Assembly: GCF_900107015.1 (NCBI RefSeq)
Contig: NZ_FNOI01000001.1
Coordinates: forward strand, 126,501-190,500
Length of the DNA: 64,000 bases
Origin: Litoreibacter albidus
GTDB lineage: Bacteria; Pseudomonadota; Alphaproteobacteria; Rhodobacterales; Rhodobacteraceae
Direction of reading: 5' to 3'
Shown here in pieces: positions 8,273 through 16,922 of this stretch (position 1 is its first letter; each line of letters begins with the position of its first letter). A program made the translations under genes and the position numbers. The notes beneath the pieces are model-generated. The model was not told the DNA's origin and did no database searches. It saw nothing but the letters and a program-made list of their open reading frames with translations.

Positions 8273-8327
8273 GGTTCGGAACCAGATAGTCCACAATCAC
8301 GCTTATGTGTTTTGAACCGATTGGTTC
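8273..8327. promoter_or_regulatory. Two operator-like palindromes between tetR and DM13 gene
   Basis: GGTTC-G-GAACC at 8273-8283 and GAACC-GATT-GGTTC at 8314-8327 use the same five-base half site in opposite arrangement. They lie 38 bases upstream of the TetR start and 71 bases upstream of the DM13 start. Symmetric sites in the gap between a tetR gene and its divergent neighbour are the usual TetR operator layout; binding is inferred. Confidence 0.6.
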
Positions 8328-8397
8328 CTAACTGTAGGAGTGAGTCACACCGCCACTTCCGGCGGCCTGAGCTTCACACTTCAAAAGGACCAGAGCT

Positions 8398-8793
8398 ATG
8401 ACATCCATCCTCTCCAAAATTGCATTGGCCGCCGTTTTCGCGGCCGCCGTCTCCGCCCCGCTGACCGCGCAAGCAGACGTCGTATCGGGCGGCACCTTCA
8501 CGGGTGCCAGCGACCACATCACCACGGGCAACGTGTCCGTGTTCAAAACCGCTGACGGCGGGGCGCTGGTTATCTTGGACAGCAACTTTTCCCTCGACGG
8601 CGCGCCCGACCCACGCGTGGGCTTCGGCAAAGACGGCGTTTTCGCCCCGTTGTCGGATCTGGGCGAGTTGCAGGATCTGGGCGGAACACAAGTCTACAAA
8701 GTGCCCGCGTCGGTGAACGTGGACGACTTCAACGAAGTCTACATCTGGTGCTTGCAGTTCGGCGTGCCTTTGGGCGTGGCTGCGCTGTCCTAA
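8398..8793 (+). CDS. DM13 domain protein, exported
   Basis: A 131-residue protein: signal peptide to about residue 26 (ending APLTAQA), then one DM13 domain. Family motifs seen are GTFTGASDHITTGNVSVF, the LDGAPDPRVGFGKDG core, and the C-terminal EVYIWCLQFGVPLGVAALS with the single conserved Cys. DM13 is found in animal extracellular proteins and in many bacterial periplasmic proteins and is proposed to act in redox or electron transfer through this Cys; the actual role is unknown. The gene faces the TetR regulator and is likely its target. Confidence 0.85.
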   Translation: MTSILSKIALAAVFAAAVSAPLTAQADVVSGGTFTGASDHITTGNVSVFKTADGGALVILDSNFSLDGAPDPRVGFGKDGVFAPLSDLGELQDLGGTQVYKVPASVNVDDFNEVYIWCLQFGVPLGVAALS

Positions 8794-8840
8794 GTTAGGC
8801 CACCGTCCGTTTTCTCTGCCCCCCAAGAAAGGAAATACCT

Positions 8841-9218
8841 ATGTCGCTTCGTTTTATTACCCCGAATATGCACGGCGTTCTGGACTACATCGTCGGCACG
8901 ACCCTGATCGTCGCCCCCGGCCTGTTGGGCTTGGGCGTGTCGTCGCCGCTGGCCTTCTGGCTGTCGGTTCTGACAGGGTTGGCGGTTATCGCCATGAGCC
9001 TGATCACCGATTACCGCTTTTCAGTGGCTCAGATCATCCCGTTCTGGCTACATCTGACGGTGGACGCGGTGGCGGCGGTGGTCTTTCTGGTGGCGCCATT
9101 TGCGTTCGGCTTCGCGGGGCTGGATTTCGTGTATTATCTGGTAAATGCGGCGGCGGTTCTTGTTGTGGTGGCCTTCGGCCTGACAGAGCAACCGGAGAGC
9201 GACGCGGCAGCAGCCTAA
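8841..9218 (+). CDS. Small four-helix membrane protein (SPW-repeat-like)
   Basis: A 125-residue protein with four hydrophobic segments and the arrangement MSLRFITPNMHGVLDYIVGTT, typical of small SPW-like membrane proteins that begin with a HGxxDY motif. A GGAAAT-like ribosome site (AAGAAAGGAAAT) precedes the ATG. It follows the DM13 gene by 47 bases on the same strand and may be under the same TetR control (inference). No function is known. A rho-independent terminator (9241-9268) follows. Confidence 0.7.
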   Translation: MSLRFITPNMHGVLDYIVGTTLIVAPGLLGLGVSSPLAFWLSVLTGLAVIAMSLITDYRFSVAQIIPFWLHLTVDAVAAVVFLVAPFAFGFAGLDFVYYLVNAAAVLVVVAFGLTEQPESDAAAA

Positions 9219-9240
9219 GCGCACATTATATTCAACCAAG

Positions 9241-9268
9241 AAGGGGGCGGCTGTTTGGCTGCCCTTTT
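9241..9268 (+). terminator. Rho-independent terminator
   Basis: A hairpin of GGGCGGC (9245-9251) with GCTGCCC (9258-9264), one G-U pair, a six-base loop, flanking A/T pairs and a TTTT run (9265-9268). It ends the DM13/membrane-protein unit before the rpsD promoter. Confidence 0.75.
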
Positions 9269-9282
9269 CGTGTCATTGGTGA

Positions 9283-9310
9283 TTGACTCCACCCGCGCGC
9301 CTTATATAAG
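9283..9310 (+). promoter_or_regulatory. Putative housekeeping promoter of rpsD
   Basis: TTGACT at 9283-9288 and TATAAG at 9305-9310, spaced by 16 bases, resemble a sigma-70 promoter. They lie about 110 bases before the rpsD start and just after a terminator. Confidence 0.55.
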
Positions 9311-9334
9311 CGCGACTTCATTGGTGTTGGTGGC

Positions 9335-9374
9335 CCCCGCAAGGGGAACCCTGTCACCCCGGCAAAATCCGGGG
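9335..9374 (+). other. Twin hairpins in the rpsD leader
   Basis: Two short stable hairpins follow each other in the predicted 5' leader: CCCC-GCAA-GGGG (9335-9346) and CCCCGG-CAAAAT-CCGGGG (9357-9374). The AAGAAGGAGAT ribosome site lies downstream near 9403-9413. Ribosomal protein S4 is an autogenous translational regulator in other bacteria, so a regulatory leader is plausible, but no known S4-binding motif was recognised. Confidence 0.35.
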
Positions 9375-9418
9375 GAAGGACAACGCCCTTCTAAAACATA
9401 TAAGAAGGAGATCAGCGT

Positions 9419-10039
9419 ATGACTAAACGTACCGCTGCCAAATACAAAATTGACCGCCGGATGGGCGAAAACATCTGGGGCCGCGCTAAATCCCCAGTAA
9501 ACCGTCGTGAATATGGCCCCGGCCAGCACGGTCAGCGCCGCAAGGGCAAACTGTCTGACTTCGGTCTGCAGCTGCGCGCCAAGCAGAAGCTGAAAGGTTA
9601 CTACGGCGACCTGACCGAGAAACAGTTCAAGCGTACCTACGTTGAAGCTGCTCGTGTTAAAGGCGACACAGGCGAAAACCTGATCGGCCTGCTGGAGCGC
9701 CGTCTGGACGCAGTTGTTTACCGCGCCAAATTCGTTCCAACCGTATTCGCTGCACGTCAGTTCGTGAACCACGGCCACGTCACAGTAAACGGCAAGAAGG
9801 TAAACATCCCTTCCTACCGTGTGAAAGAAGGCGACGTGATCGAAGTGCGTCAGAAGTCCAAGCAAATGGCGCTGGTGCTGGAAGCATCCCAACTGCCAGA
9901 GCGTGACGTTCCTGATTACATGGAAGTTGACCACTCCAAAATGGTAGCGACCTTCGTGCGCACACCAAGCCTGGGCGACGTTCCATACCCTGTCATGATG
10001 GAACCAAACCTCGTGATCGAATACTACGCACAGAACTAA
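9419..10039 (+). CDS. rpsD: 30S ribosomal protein S4
   Basis: A 206-residue protein of the standard length. It carries the S4 N-terminal region ([26 protein letters not shown]) and the S4 RNA-binding domain with [36 protein letters not shown]. It binds 16S rRNA early in 30S assembly and contributes to translational accuracy. In alphaproteobacteria rpsD is usually monocistronic, as here: own promoter, a strong AAGAAGGAGAT ribosome site, and a UUCG-loop terminator. Codon use is visibly more biased (GTT, CGT) than in neighbours, as expected for a highly expressed gene. Confidence 0.98.
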   Translation: MTKRTAAKYKIDRRMGENIWGRAKSPVNRREYGPGQHGQRRKGKLSDFGLQLRAKQKLKGYYGDLTEKQFKRTYVEAARVKGDTGENLIGLLERRLDAVVYRAKFVPTVFAARQFVNHGHVTVNGKKVNIPSYRVKEGDVIEVRQKSKQMALVLEASQLPERDVPDYMEVDHSKMVATFVRTPSLGDVPYPVMMEPNLVIEYYAQN

Positions 10040-10065
10040 GCGTTCTTTGCGACCAGAGTTTCAAA

Positions 10066-10090
10066 GGCCGCCCTTCGGGGCGGTCTTTTT
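10066..10090 (+). terminator. rpsD terminator with UUCG tetraloop
   Basis: GGCCGCCC (10066-10073), TTCG loop, GGGCGGTC (10078-10085), then TTTTT. An eight-base-pair stem with a stable tetraloop, 27 bases after the rpsD stop. Confidence 0.9.
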
Positions 10091-10296
10091 CGTTTGAGGG
10101 TATGTGTGGAGCCGAGAATCGCTTTGGCAGAAGGTGTCGCCTTGCAGCGAGATGCGGCCACAAGCGTGTTGCGCAGGCGGCAGGATGCCACGCGACCATG
10201 GTCTAAGGCGGGATGAGCGGGGCGTTAAAATCGGGTGTCTTGGCGGGATGCGCGATGGATTGCTGCGACGCGGCAAGTCGATATGGGTTCGATATA

Positions 10297-10357
10297 TTTA
10301 CAAAATTTACAACCAAAAACCCCTTGCCGGCCCCACCTTGAAAAACAAATTTACAAA
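10297..10357. promoter_or_regulatory. TTTACAAA repeats upstream of acs
   Basis: The 464-base gap between rpsD and acs holds no convincing gene. Its right half is unusually AT-rich and carries TTTACAAAATTTACAA (10297-10312, two adjacent copies) and a third TTTACAAA at 10350-10357. This resembles the TTTGCAAA sites bound by RamB/ScfR-type (PccR-like) regulators that control acetyl- and propionyl-CoA metabolism, which fits the acetyl-CoA synthetase gene downstream. Assignment to that family is inference. Confidence 0.45.
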
Positions 10358-10503
10358 ATTATCGTTCAATCCCCGTTGCTTGGCGGTAATTATAAAACGC
10401 GCGTGCTATAAGCCCGTTGAGGGAGTGAATTCTATTCTGTTAGAGCGCGCGGCTTAACTGCCCTAGCGTCACTTCTCTTGCACGAAATATGCGGAGGACC
10501 ACC

Positions 10504-12471
10504 ATGACGACCCCAGCCAACCCAGACACGACCTATGCCCCGGATCCGGCCTTCGCCAAGGCCGCCCATGTAGATGCCGCGGGATACGAGAAGATGTATG
10601 CCGCCTCTATGGCCGACCCGGACGCCTTCTGGGCGGAACAGGGCAAGCGTCTGGATTGGATCAAGCCGTTCACGCAGGTCTCCGACGTCGATTTCACCTT
10701 GGGCAATGTCCACATCAACTGGTTTGCGGACGGCACGTTGAACGTGGCGGCCAACTGCATTGACCGCCACCTTGCCACGCGCGGCGACCAGACGGCGATC
10801 ATCTGGGAGCCGGACGATCCGAAGGACGACGCCAAACACATCACCTACAAGCAGCTGCACAAGTCGGTGTGCAAAATGGCCAACGTGCTGGAGAGCCTCG
10901 GCGTGCGCAAAGGCGACCGCGTTGTGATCTACCTGCCGATGATCCCAGAGGCCGCCTATGCGATGCTGGCCTGCGCACGGATCGGGGCGATCCATTCCAT
11001 CGTGTTCGCGGGCTTCTCGCCCGATGCTTTGGGCGCACGGATCAACGGCTGTGACGCCAAGGTGGTGATCACGGCGGACCATGCGCCGCGCGGCGGACGC
11101 TCCACCCCTTTAAAATCGAACACGGACCAAGCGCTTTTGCACTGCAAGGACAGCGTGAAATGTCTGGTGGTCAAGCGCACGGGCGCACAGACAACATGGA
11201 CCGAGCGCGACTACGACTACAACGAGATGGCAATGGAGGCCGACGACAGCTGCCGCCCTGCGGAGATGAACGCGGAAGACCCGTTGTTTATCCTCTACAC
11301 CTCCGGGTCCACCGGTCAACCGAAGGGCGTGGTGCACAGCACGGGCGGCTATCTGGCCTACGCGGCGATGACGCATGAATACACGTTTGATTACCACGAC
11401 GGCGACATCTTCTGGTGCACGGCGGATGTGGGCTGGGTCACGGGGCACAGCTACATCGTTTACGGCCCACTGGCGAACGGCGCGACGACCATCATGTTCG
11501 AGGGCGTGCCGACATATCCGGATGCGGGGCGGTTCTGGGACGTGTGCCAGAAGCACAAGGTAAACCAGTTCTACACCGCGCCGACCGCTTTGCGCGCGTT
11601 GATGGGGCAGGGCAACAGCTATGTCGAGAAATACGACCTGAGCGACCTGAAGGTGCTGGGCACCGTGGGGGAGCCGATCAACCCCGAGGCATGGACGTGG
11701 TATTACAACATTGTCGGCAAGGGCAAAGTGCCGATTGTGGACACGTGGTGGCAGACCGAAACGGGCGGCCACCTGATGACACCGCTGCCGGGGGCCACGA
11801 ACCTGAAGCCGGGATCGGCGCAGCAGCCGTTCTTCGGGATCAAGCCGCTGGTGCTGGACCCGCAATCCGCCGAGGTGATCGAGGGCAACGACGTGGACGG
11901 GGTGCTGGTGATTGCCAACTCCTGGCCCGGCCAGATGCGCACGGTTTGGGGGGATCATGAGCGGTTCGAGAAGACCTATTTCAGCGACTACCCCGGCTAC
12001 TACTTCACTGGCGACGGCTGCAAGCGCGATGCGGATGGCGACTACTGGATCACGGGGCGTGTTGACGATGTGATCAACGTGTCCGGTCACCGCATGGGGA
12101 CGGCCGAGGTGGAAAGCGCCTTGGTGGCGCATGTTCAAGTGGCTGAGGCCGCCGTGGTTGGCTACCCGCATGACATCAAAGGGCAGGGCATCTATGCCTA
12201 TGTGACCTTGATGAACGGGGTGGAGCCGACCGAGGAGTTGCGCAAGGAGCTGGAAAAATGGGTCCGCACGGAGATCGGACCGATTGCCAAGCCGGACCTG
12301 ATCCAATGGGCACCGGGCCTGCCGAAAACACGCTCTGGCAAGATCATGCGCCGTATTCTGCGCAAGATTGCGGAAGATGATTTCGGCGCGCTTGGGGATA
12401 CCTCCACGCTGGCGGAACCCGCCGTGGTGGATGAGCTGATTGCCAACCGTATGAACCGAAAGGACGCGTGA
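10504..12471 (+). CDS. acs: Acetyl-CoA synthetase (acetate--CoA ligase)
   Basis: A 655-residue AMP-forming ligase of standard Acs length. Visible motifs are the P-loop [11 protein letters not shown] near residue 265, the WWQTETGG region near 415, the YFTGDG hinge region, and the C-terminal TRSGKIMRR, whose Lys is the residue acetylated and inactivated by Pat-type enzymes in Acs proteins. It converts acetate, ATP and CoA to acetyl-CoA via acetyl-AMP. The ATG at 10504 is preferred because GGAGG (10492-10496) sits at proper spacing; a longer frame would put the ribosome site inside the coding region. Its stop overlaps the adk start. Repeated TTTACAAA motifs lie upstream. Confidence 0.97.
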   Translation: MTTPANPDTTYAPDPAFAKAAHVDAAGYEKMYAASMADPDAFWAEQGKRLDWIKPFTQVSDVDFTLGNVHINWFADGTLNVAANCIDRHLATRGDQTAIIWEPDDPKDDAKHITYKQLHKSVCKMANVLESLGVRKGDRVVIYLPMIPEAAYAMLACARIGAIHSIVFAGFSPDALGARINGCDAKVVITADHAPRGGRSTPLKSNTDQALLHCKDSVKCLVVKRTGAQTTWTERDYDYNEMAMEADDSCRPAEMNAEDPLFILYTSGSTGQPKGVVHSTGGYLAYAAMTHEYTFDYHDGDIFWCTADVGWVTGHSYIVYGPLANGATTIMFEGVPTYPDAGRFWDVCQKHKVNQFYTAPTALRALMGQGNSYVEKYDLSDLKVLGTVGEPINPEAWTWYYNIVGKGKVPIVDTWWQTETGGHLMTPLPGATNLKPGSAQQPFFGIKPLVLDPQSAEVIEGNDVDGVLVIANSWPGQMRTVWGDHERFEKTYFSDYPGYYFTGDGCKRDADGDYWITGRVDDVINVSGHRMGTAEVESALVAHVQVAEAAVVGYPHDIKGQGIYAYVTLMNGVEPTEELRKELEKWVRTEIGPIAKPDLIQWAPGLPKTRSGKIMRRILRKIAEDDFGALGDTSTLAEPAVVDELIANRMNRKDA

Positions 12472-13157
12472 TGGACGGGTCAACGATGTCGGACGCAGCC
12501 CCTGTTTTGATCCTGCTCGGACCACCGGGTGCCGGTAAAGGCACGCAAGCGCGCAAGCTGGAAGAAGGCTTCGGCCTTGTGCAGCTCTCGACGGGCGACT
12601 TGCTGCGCGCGGCAGTGGCCGCGGGCACGGACGCGGGCAAAGAGGCCAAGGCGGTGATGGAATCCGGCGCGTTGGTCAGCGACGAGATTGTGCTTGCGAT
12701 CTTGAAGGACCGCCTGACGGAGGAGGATTGCGCCAAGGGCGTGATCCTTGACGGCTTCCCGCGCACGACAGTGCAGGCGGAGGCGCTTGACGGTCTGTTG
12801 GAAACCACGGGGCAAGGTATCGACGCGGCCATCTCGCTGGATGTGGATGACGCGGAGATGGTGACCCGCATCGCGGGGCGCTTTACCTGCAAGGGCTGCG
12901 GCGAAGGGTACCACGACACCTTCAAAGCGCCTGCAGTGGCTGGCGTATGCGACAACTGCGGCGGCACCGATATGGTGCGCCGCGCCGATGACAATGCGGA
13001 AACGGTGGCGTCGCGCCTAGAGGCTTATCACGCGCAGACCGCGCCGCTGATCGACTACTACGACAGCAAGGACGCGCTGGTGCGCGTCGATGCGATGGGC
13101 GAGATCGGCGAGATCGCAACCGAGCTGGGCGCGATTGTCGGGCAAATTTCACGTTAG
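12471..13157 (+). CDS. adk: Adenylate kinase, zinc-lid type
   Basis: A 228-residue adenylate kinase: Walker-type GPPGAGKGTQ near residues 17-26, the NMP-binding LSTGDLLRAAV, and DGFPRT. The LID domain carries four cysteines (CKGCG ... CDNCG), so it is of the structural-zinc long form. It interconverts ATP+AMP and 2 ADP. The ATG at 12471 overlaps the acs TGA and has AAAGGA 6 bases upstream; ATG 12486 is an alternative nearer to family starts. This appears to be a second, stand-alone type of location, since adk usually lies in the ribosomal protein cluster; coupling to acs is sensible because Acs makes AMP, which Adk recycles. Confidence 0.93.
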   Translation: MDGSTMSDAAPVLILLGPPGAGKGTQARKLEEGFGLVQLSTGDLLRAAVAAGTDAGKEAKAVMESGALVSDEIVLAILKDRLTEEDCAKGVILDGFPRTTVQAEALDGLLETTGQGIDAAISLDVDDAEMVTRIAGRFTCKGCGEGYHDTFKAPAVAGVCDNCGGTDMVRRADDNAETVASRLEAYHAQTAPLIDYYDSKDALVRVDAMGEIGEIATELGAIVGQISR

Positions 13158-13185
13158 CCCGCGCGGTTTTTGGGGGTAGTCTTTC

Positions 13186-13212
13186 AAGGGCGCATTCCGG
13201 TGCGCCCTTTTT
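13186..13212 (+). terminator. acs-adk terminator
   Basis: AAGGGCGCA (13186-13194), loop TTCCGG, TGCGCCCTT (13201-13209) and further T residues: a perfect nine-base stem 28 bases after the adk stop. Confidence 0.9.
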
Positions 13213-13230
13213 GCAATCCAAGAGGCCGCT

Positions 13231-13767
13231 ATGCCCCATGACCGCGAAGTAGCCACAGAGAGGCTGTATCTGACCCCGTTCGCGCCCGCGCACGCGGAGG
13301 CGCTGTTTGCGATGAATTCGGACCCAGAGGTGATGCGCTATCTTGGCCCGCCGCAGACCCGCGCGGATGTCGAGGCAAGTATCGCAAAGGTGCGCGCGCG
13401 GTGGGATGCGCTGGGCTACGGCTGGTGGGCGATTTTTCTGAAGGGTACCGACACGCTTATCGGCTCTGCCTGCGTGCAAAATCTGGCCCATAAGGAAGAC
13501 GCTCCGCTGGAAATCGGCTGGCGTCTGATGACGCGCTACCACGGCCGCGGCTACGCCACCGAGGCGGGGCAGGCGGCGATGGACTTCGGATTTGAGCGCT
13601 TGGGCGTGGATTACCTGTGTGCGGTGGCAGACCTTGACAACACACCGTCCCAGAAGGTGATGCAGCGCTTGGGGATGAGCTATGTCGGGGTGCAGACGCA
13701 TTATGACGTGCCCTGCGTGGTTTACGAAAAACACCGACGCGCGCGCGGGGCGGAGGTGCCCGTGTGA
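13231..13767 (+). CDS. GNAT-family N-acetyltransferase (RimJ/RimL type)
   Basis: A 178-residue protein of the GNAT_3 (RimJ/RimL-like) group. TERLYLTPFAPAHAEALF is the typical entry. The acetyl-CoA loop is MTRYHGRGYATEAGQAA (about residues 97-113), containing the Q/RxxGxG/A pattern, and LDNTPSQKVMQRLGM is the usual N..S..v..klGf motif. Members acetylate alpha-amino groups of ribosomal proteins or small molecules including antibiotics; the substrate is unknown. It follows the adk terminator and precedes the MFS-type gene by 53 bases on the same strand. Confidence 0.87.
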   Translation: MPHDREVATERLYLTPFAPAHAEALFAMNSDPEVMRYLGPPQTRADVEASIAKVRARWDALGYGWWAIFLKGTDTLIGSACVQNLAHKEDAPLEIGWRLMTRYHGRGYATEAGQAAMDFGFERLGVDYLCAVADLDNTPSQKVMQRLGMSYVGVQTHYDVPCVVYEKHRRARGAEVPV

Positions 13768-13820
13768 GGGTCGCGCTCTTTTTGCTCGCCAAGGGGAAGG
13801 CGGGGGCGTAAGTCTTCCGC

Positions 13821-15065
13821 ATGTTTGGTGATAATATAAGACGTCTCGACTTGGACGAGGCGAAGGCGCTGCCATTTGTGCGCCAGCCCGTCTTCTTGTT
13901 GTTCCTCATGGCGTTCGCCATGCCCATTGCCTTTGCCACATGGTCGGCGCTGCTCAATAACTTTGTGATTGAGGTGGCGGGGTTCACGGGCGTGGAGATC
14001 GGCTGGCTCCACACGGTGCGCGAGATTCCGGGCTTTCTGGCCATCGGGGTGATCTTCTTGATCATCTTCGTGCGCGAGCAGGTGCTGGGGCTGATCTCCC
14101 TGATTTTGCTGGGGCTTGCGACGGGGATGACGGCGTATTTCCCGCAGTTTGGCGGCATCTTGATGCTGACGCTGCTGTCGTCAATCGGGTTTCATTACTA
14201 CGAGGCGGTCAACCAGTCGCTGCAACTGCAATGGATCGACAAGGCCAAGGCGCCGCAGACACTGGGTTGGCTGACGGCGGCGGGAAGCTTTGCGTCGCTT
14301 ATTGCCTACGGATTGTTGGTGCTGACGTGGAAAACCTTCGATCTGAGCTACGAGACGGTTTACCTGATCGCGGGGGGCATCACCGTGCTGATCGCGGCGT
14401 TCTGCCTGTTCTACTTCCCGCAGTTCGAGACCCCGCACCCACAAAACAAGAAGATGGTGCTGCGCAAGCGGTACTGGCTCTATTACGCGCTGCAATTCGT
14501 GTCGGGTGCGCGTCGCCAGATTTTCGTGGTCTTCGCGGCGTTCATGATGGTGGAGCGCTTCGGGTTTGAAGTCCACGAGATCACCGGATTGTTCCTGATC
14601 AACTATGTGGCCAACATGATCTTCGCGCCGCTGATCGGCCGCGCCATTGGCGTGTTCGGCGAGCGCAAAATGCTGGTGTTTGAATACGTGGGGCTGACGC
14701 TGGTGTTTTTGGCCTACGGCGGGATTTACTACTTTGGCTGGGGCGTCGTGCTGGCGGCGGGCTTATATGTGGTGAACCATCTGTTTTTCTCCATGGCGTT
14801 TGCGTTGAAGACTTACTTTCAGAAAATCGCGGACCCTGCGGACATTGCCCCGACGGCGGCGGTTGCGTTCACGATTAACCACATCGCGGCTGTCTTCCTG
14901 CCGGTGGTGCTGGGCTATATGTGGGTGTCCTCGCCCGCGTCGGTGTTCATTGCGGCGGCGGGGATGGCGGTGACGTCACTTGTGCTGTCCTTCCTGATCC
15001 CGCGCCACCCAGAGCCGGGCCACGAGACCATCTTTGCCCGCCTGAAACCCGTAGCCGCGCAATAA
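13821..15065 (+). CDS. MFS-type transporter
   Basis: A 414-residue polytopic protein with about twelve hydrophobic helices in two halves separated by a charged cytoplasmic loop near residues 205-220 (PQFETPHPQNKKMVLRKRYW). The arrangement fits the major facilitator superfamily; an LIGRAIGVFGERKML segment near 270 is reminiscent of the conserved GxLaDr-grk loop between helices 8 and 9. Substrate and direction are unknown. Close homologues are common as uncharacterised MFS proteins in Rhodobacterales (recollection, not search). No regulator is adjacent. prmA follows after 83 bases. Confidence 0.75.
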   Translation: MFGDNIRRLDLDEAKALPFVRQPVFLLFLMAFAMPIAFATWSALLNNFVIEVAGFTGVEIGWLHTVREIPGFLAIGVIFLIIFVREQVLGLISLILLGLATGMTAYFPQFGGILMLTLLSSIGFHYYEAVNQSLQLQWIDKAKAPQTLGWLTAAGSFASLIAYGLLVLTWKTFDLSYETVYLIAGGITVLIAAFCLFYFPQFETPHPQNKKMVLRKRYWLYYALQFVSGARRQIFVVFAAFMMVERFGFEVHEITGLFLINYVANMIFAPLIGRAIGVFGERKMLVFEYVGLTLVFLAYGGIYYFGWGVVLAAGLYVVNHLFFSMAFALKTYFQKIADPADIAPTAAVAFTINHIAAVFLPVVLGYMWVSSPASVFIAAAGMAVTSLVLSFLIPRHPEPGHETIFARLKPVAAQ

Positions 15066-15148
15066 GCGCAGCGGCCCTGCGTCGCGGCGGGGGTTGCGTT
15101 GGGGCGGGTTGCGGCCTAATCGAACGGCAACCTTAAGGAGCCATCCCA

Positions 15149-16018
15149 ATGCCGACATACACCGCCCTGACGACCCTTATGGGGGAACCCGCAGCCCAAG
15201 CCCTCGGCGTGGCGTTGGAAGCGCTGGAGCCTGCGCCAACGGGCGTGGGTGTGTTCGAGGTCGAAGACGGCTCCGGCCTGTGGGAAGTGGGCGGATATTT
15301 TCTGGAGCAACCCAGCGACATCGAATTGGCGCTGCTGACGGCGATGCACAATGCAAAGCCGTTTGTTGTGTCCGAAATCCCCGAAACCGACTGGGTCGCG
15401 CATGTGCGCCGTGAGTTGGCACCCGTCGAGGCGGGGCGCTTCTTTGTGTATGGCAGCCACGACGCGGACAAGGTGCCCGCCGATAAAGTGTCCTTGCTGA
15501 TCGAAGCCGCAATGGCGTTTGGCACGGGCCATCACGGCACCACGCAAGGCTGCTTGCTGTCGCTGGAGGACTACGTAGCCGAGGGTGGCCGCGCGAAGAA
15601 CGTGATCGACGTGGGCTGTGGCACTGCGGTGCTGGCCATGGCGGCCTCTGCGGTGTGGGGCGAGGTTGTGATTGCCTCCGATATTGACCCTGTGGCGGTG
15701 GATGTTGCCGAGGTAAACGCGCAAGCCAACGGCATGGCGGACAAGATCACCTGCCTAGAGGCGATTGGCTTTGGCCACGAACAGATTGCGGCCAAGGCGC
15801 CGTTTGACCTGATTTTCGCAAATATCCTGAAAGGCCCGCTGATTGATCTGGCCCCTGATATGGACGCCAATTGCGTGGTGGGCGGCACGATTATCCTATC
15901 CGGCTTGCTGATTGATCAGGCCGAAGAAGTGCAAGCTGTCTATGAGGGCGCCGGATTCCAACTGTCGCAAAGACGCGACATTGGCGAATGGACTGCACTC
16001 AGAATGCGTAAAAAGTAG
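15149..16018 (+). CDS. prmA: Ribosomal protein L11 methyltransferase
   Basis: A 289-residue protein with an N-terminal substrate-recognition domain (about 1-110) and a C-terminal class I SAM methyltransferase. Visible are FGTGHHGTTQGCL near 125, the SAM motif VIDVGCGTAVLAMAAS near 153, the acidic strand IASDIDPVAVDVA, and NILKGPLIDLAPD, which replaces the usual NILAxPL. It trimethylates lysines and the N-terminus of L11 in the cytoplasm. The ATG at 15149 has AAGGAG close upstream (15135-15140). It stands alone. Confidence 0.93.
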   Translation: MPTYTALTTLMGEPAAQALGVALEALEPAPTGVGVFEVEDGSGLWEVGGYFLEQPSDIELALLTAMHNAKPFVVSEIPETDWVAHVRRELAPVEAGRFFVYGSHDADKVPADKVSLLIEAAMAFGTGHHGTTQGCLLSLEDYVAEGGRAKNVIDVGCGTAVLAMAASAVWGEVVIASDIDPVAVDVAEVNAQANGMADKITCLEAIGFGHEQIAAKAPFDLIFANILKGPLIDLAPDMDANCVVGGTIILSGLLIDQAEEVQAVYEGAGFQLSQRRDIGEWTALRMRKK

Positions 16019-16095
16019 GATTTTCCATAGGAGATCCTAAGCGGACCTGTTAGCCAAAGTTGTAAATGTGCAATTCATAAGCACTGGAAGCAGCT

Positions 16096-16449
16096 TTGTC
16101 AGACGTGAATAAAGACCGCTTTATAGAGCGGTTAAATGCGATTCAGCAGAAGAGCGACCCCAAGAAGCGGGTGGTTCACAAGGTCAATGATGATGGTCTT
16201 GTGGTTGAGGTGGTGAAGCCTCGCCGCAAAAAGCTTGTGCCGGTGAAGAGCATTTTGATCGGGGCGACCATCTTTGTAATCCTGAAAGGCTTCGTCTACG
16301 CGCAGTTGGGCGGTGACGAATACCAGCAGCGGATTGACTCCCTGATGAAGGGCGCGAGCGTTCAGGTCTTCGCCGCGTTCCTGCTGGATGCTGATCCCGC
16401 GACGCGGGCCGTTGCGAATGGTTTGGACAAACTGCTGCGCGGCAACTGA
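16096..16449 (+). CDS. Small single-pass membrane protein, unknown
   Basis: A 117-residue protein read from TTG at 16096 with GGAAGCAG upstream; a GTG three codons in is an alternative. The first 50 residues are soluble and highly charged (KKRVVHKVNDDG, PRRKKLVPVK). One hydrophobic helix follows (SILIGATIFVILKGFVYAQL, about 53-72), then a periplasmic or cytoplasmic tail with the LLDADPATRAVANGLDKLL segment. Not recognised as a named family, though coding character is strong and it is a sole gene between prmA and DUF1127. No function can be proposed. Confidence 0.6.
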   Translation: MSDVNKDRFIERLNAIQQKSDPKKRVVHKVNDDGLVVEVVKPRRKKLVPVKSILIGATIFVILKGFVYAQLGGDEYQQRIDSLMKGASVQVFAAFLLDADPATRAVANGLDKLLRGN

Positions 16450-16461
16450 CCCCCAGATACG

Positions 16462-16485
16462 AAAAAAGCCACCCCGCAGGGTGAC
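16462..16485 (-). terminator. Terminator of the DUF1127 gene
   Basis: On the minus strand a GTCACCC-type stem (16479-16485) pairs with GGGTGGC (complement of 16468-16474) with one mismatch and is followed by a run of six T (complement of 16462-16467). It lies about 30 bases past the DUF1127 stop; a further inverted repeat AACGTCTA/TAGACGTT spans 16491-16524. Confidence 0.65.
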
Positions 16486-16515
16486 TTTCTAACGTCTAGC
16501 CTAAGGCTACAGCCG

Positions 16516-16707
16516 TTAGACGTTGTAGATGTCGCCACGTGTCAAACCGATGTCTTCCAGCTCACGTGCAGTCAGCGAGGACAGGGCGTTGCGTGTTACG
16601 CGACGGTCGTTCCATGCCGCGATGGCACCGAAGAGGGAAGCGAAGAAGCCACGAGTGTCGGCGCGGACGCCTTCGTTCAGCGAGCGGGAGGTTTCATATA
16701 CAGCCAT
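16516..16707 (-). CDS. DUF1127 (YjiS-like) small protein
   Basis: A 63-residue basic protein with the DUF1127 core: AIAAWNDRRVTRNALSSLTARELEDIGLTRGDI. Such proteins are abundant in alphaproteobacteria; in Agrobacterium and Rhodobacter some act in RNA-related regulation of phosphate, carbon or stress responses (the Rhodobacter CcaF1 protein binds RNA). This copy has the longer form with a 30-residue N-terminal extension. The ATG is preceded by AAAAAGGACGA on the coding strand. It is monocistronic with its own terminator, as is usual for the family. Confidence 0.88.
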   Translation of the reverse strand: MAVYETSRSLNEGVRADTRGFFASLFGAIAAWNDRRVTRNALSSLTARELEDIGLTRGDIYNV

Positions 16708-16922
16708 GCGAGTCGTCCTTTTTTAAGAGTGCCCAATTCGTGGGCGTTTTGAGTATCTGAGGGGCAGATAGGCCCCCCTTGGGAGTCTCACAAGAAAGAT
16801 TATTGCATGCCCCCTATGCGCCAAGCGCATATGTCGTAAGGTTAACGAAACCCCTTAAATATATGACGGAAACGTGACAGCCATTCGTGTCGCTATTGGT
16901 CGTTTGGGGGGCGATTTTGCCT

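Noticed and set aside
7603-8289. 228-residue plus-strand frame over the TetR gene
   Set aside because: Antisense to a clear TetR regulator; no domain visible.
10104-10457. 117-residue plus-strand frame in the rpsD-acs gap
   Set aside because: No ribosome site, odd composition, and it covers the regulatory-looking AT-rich part upstream of acs.
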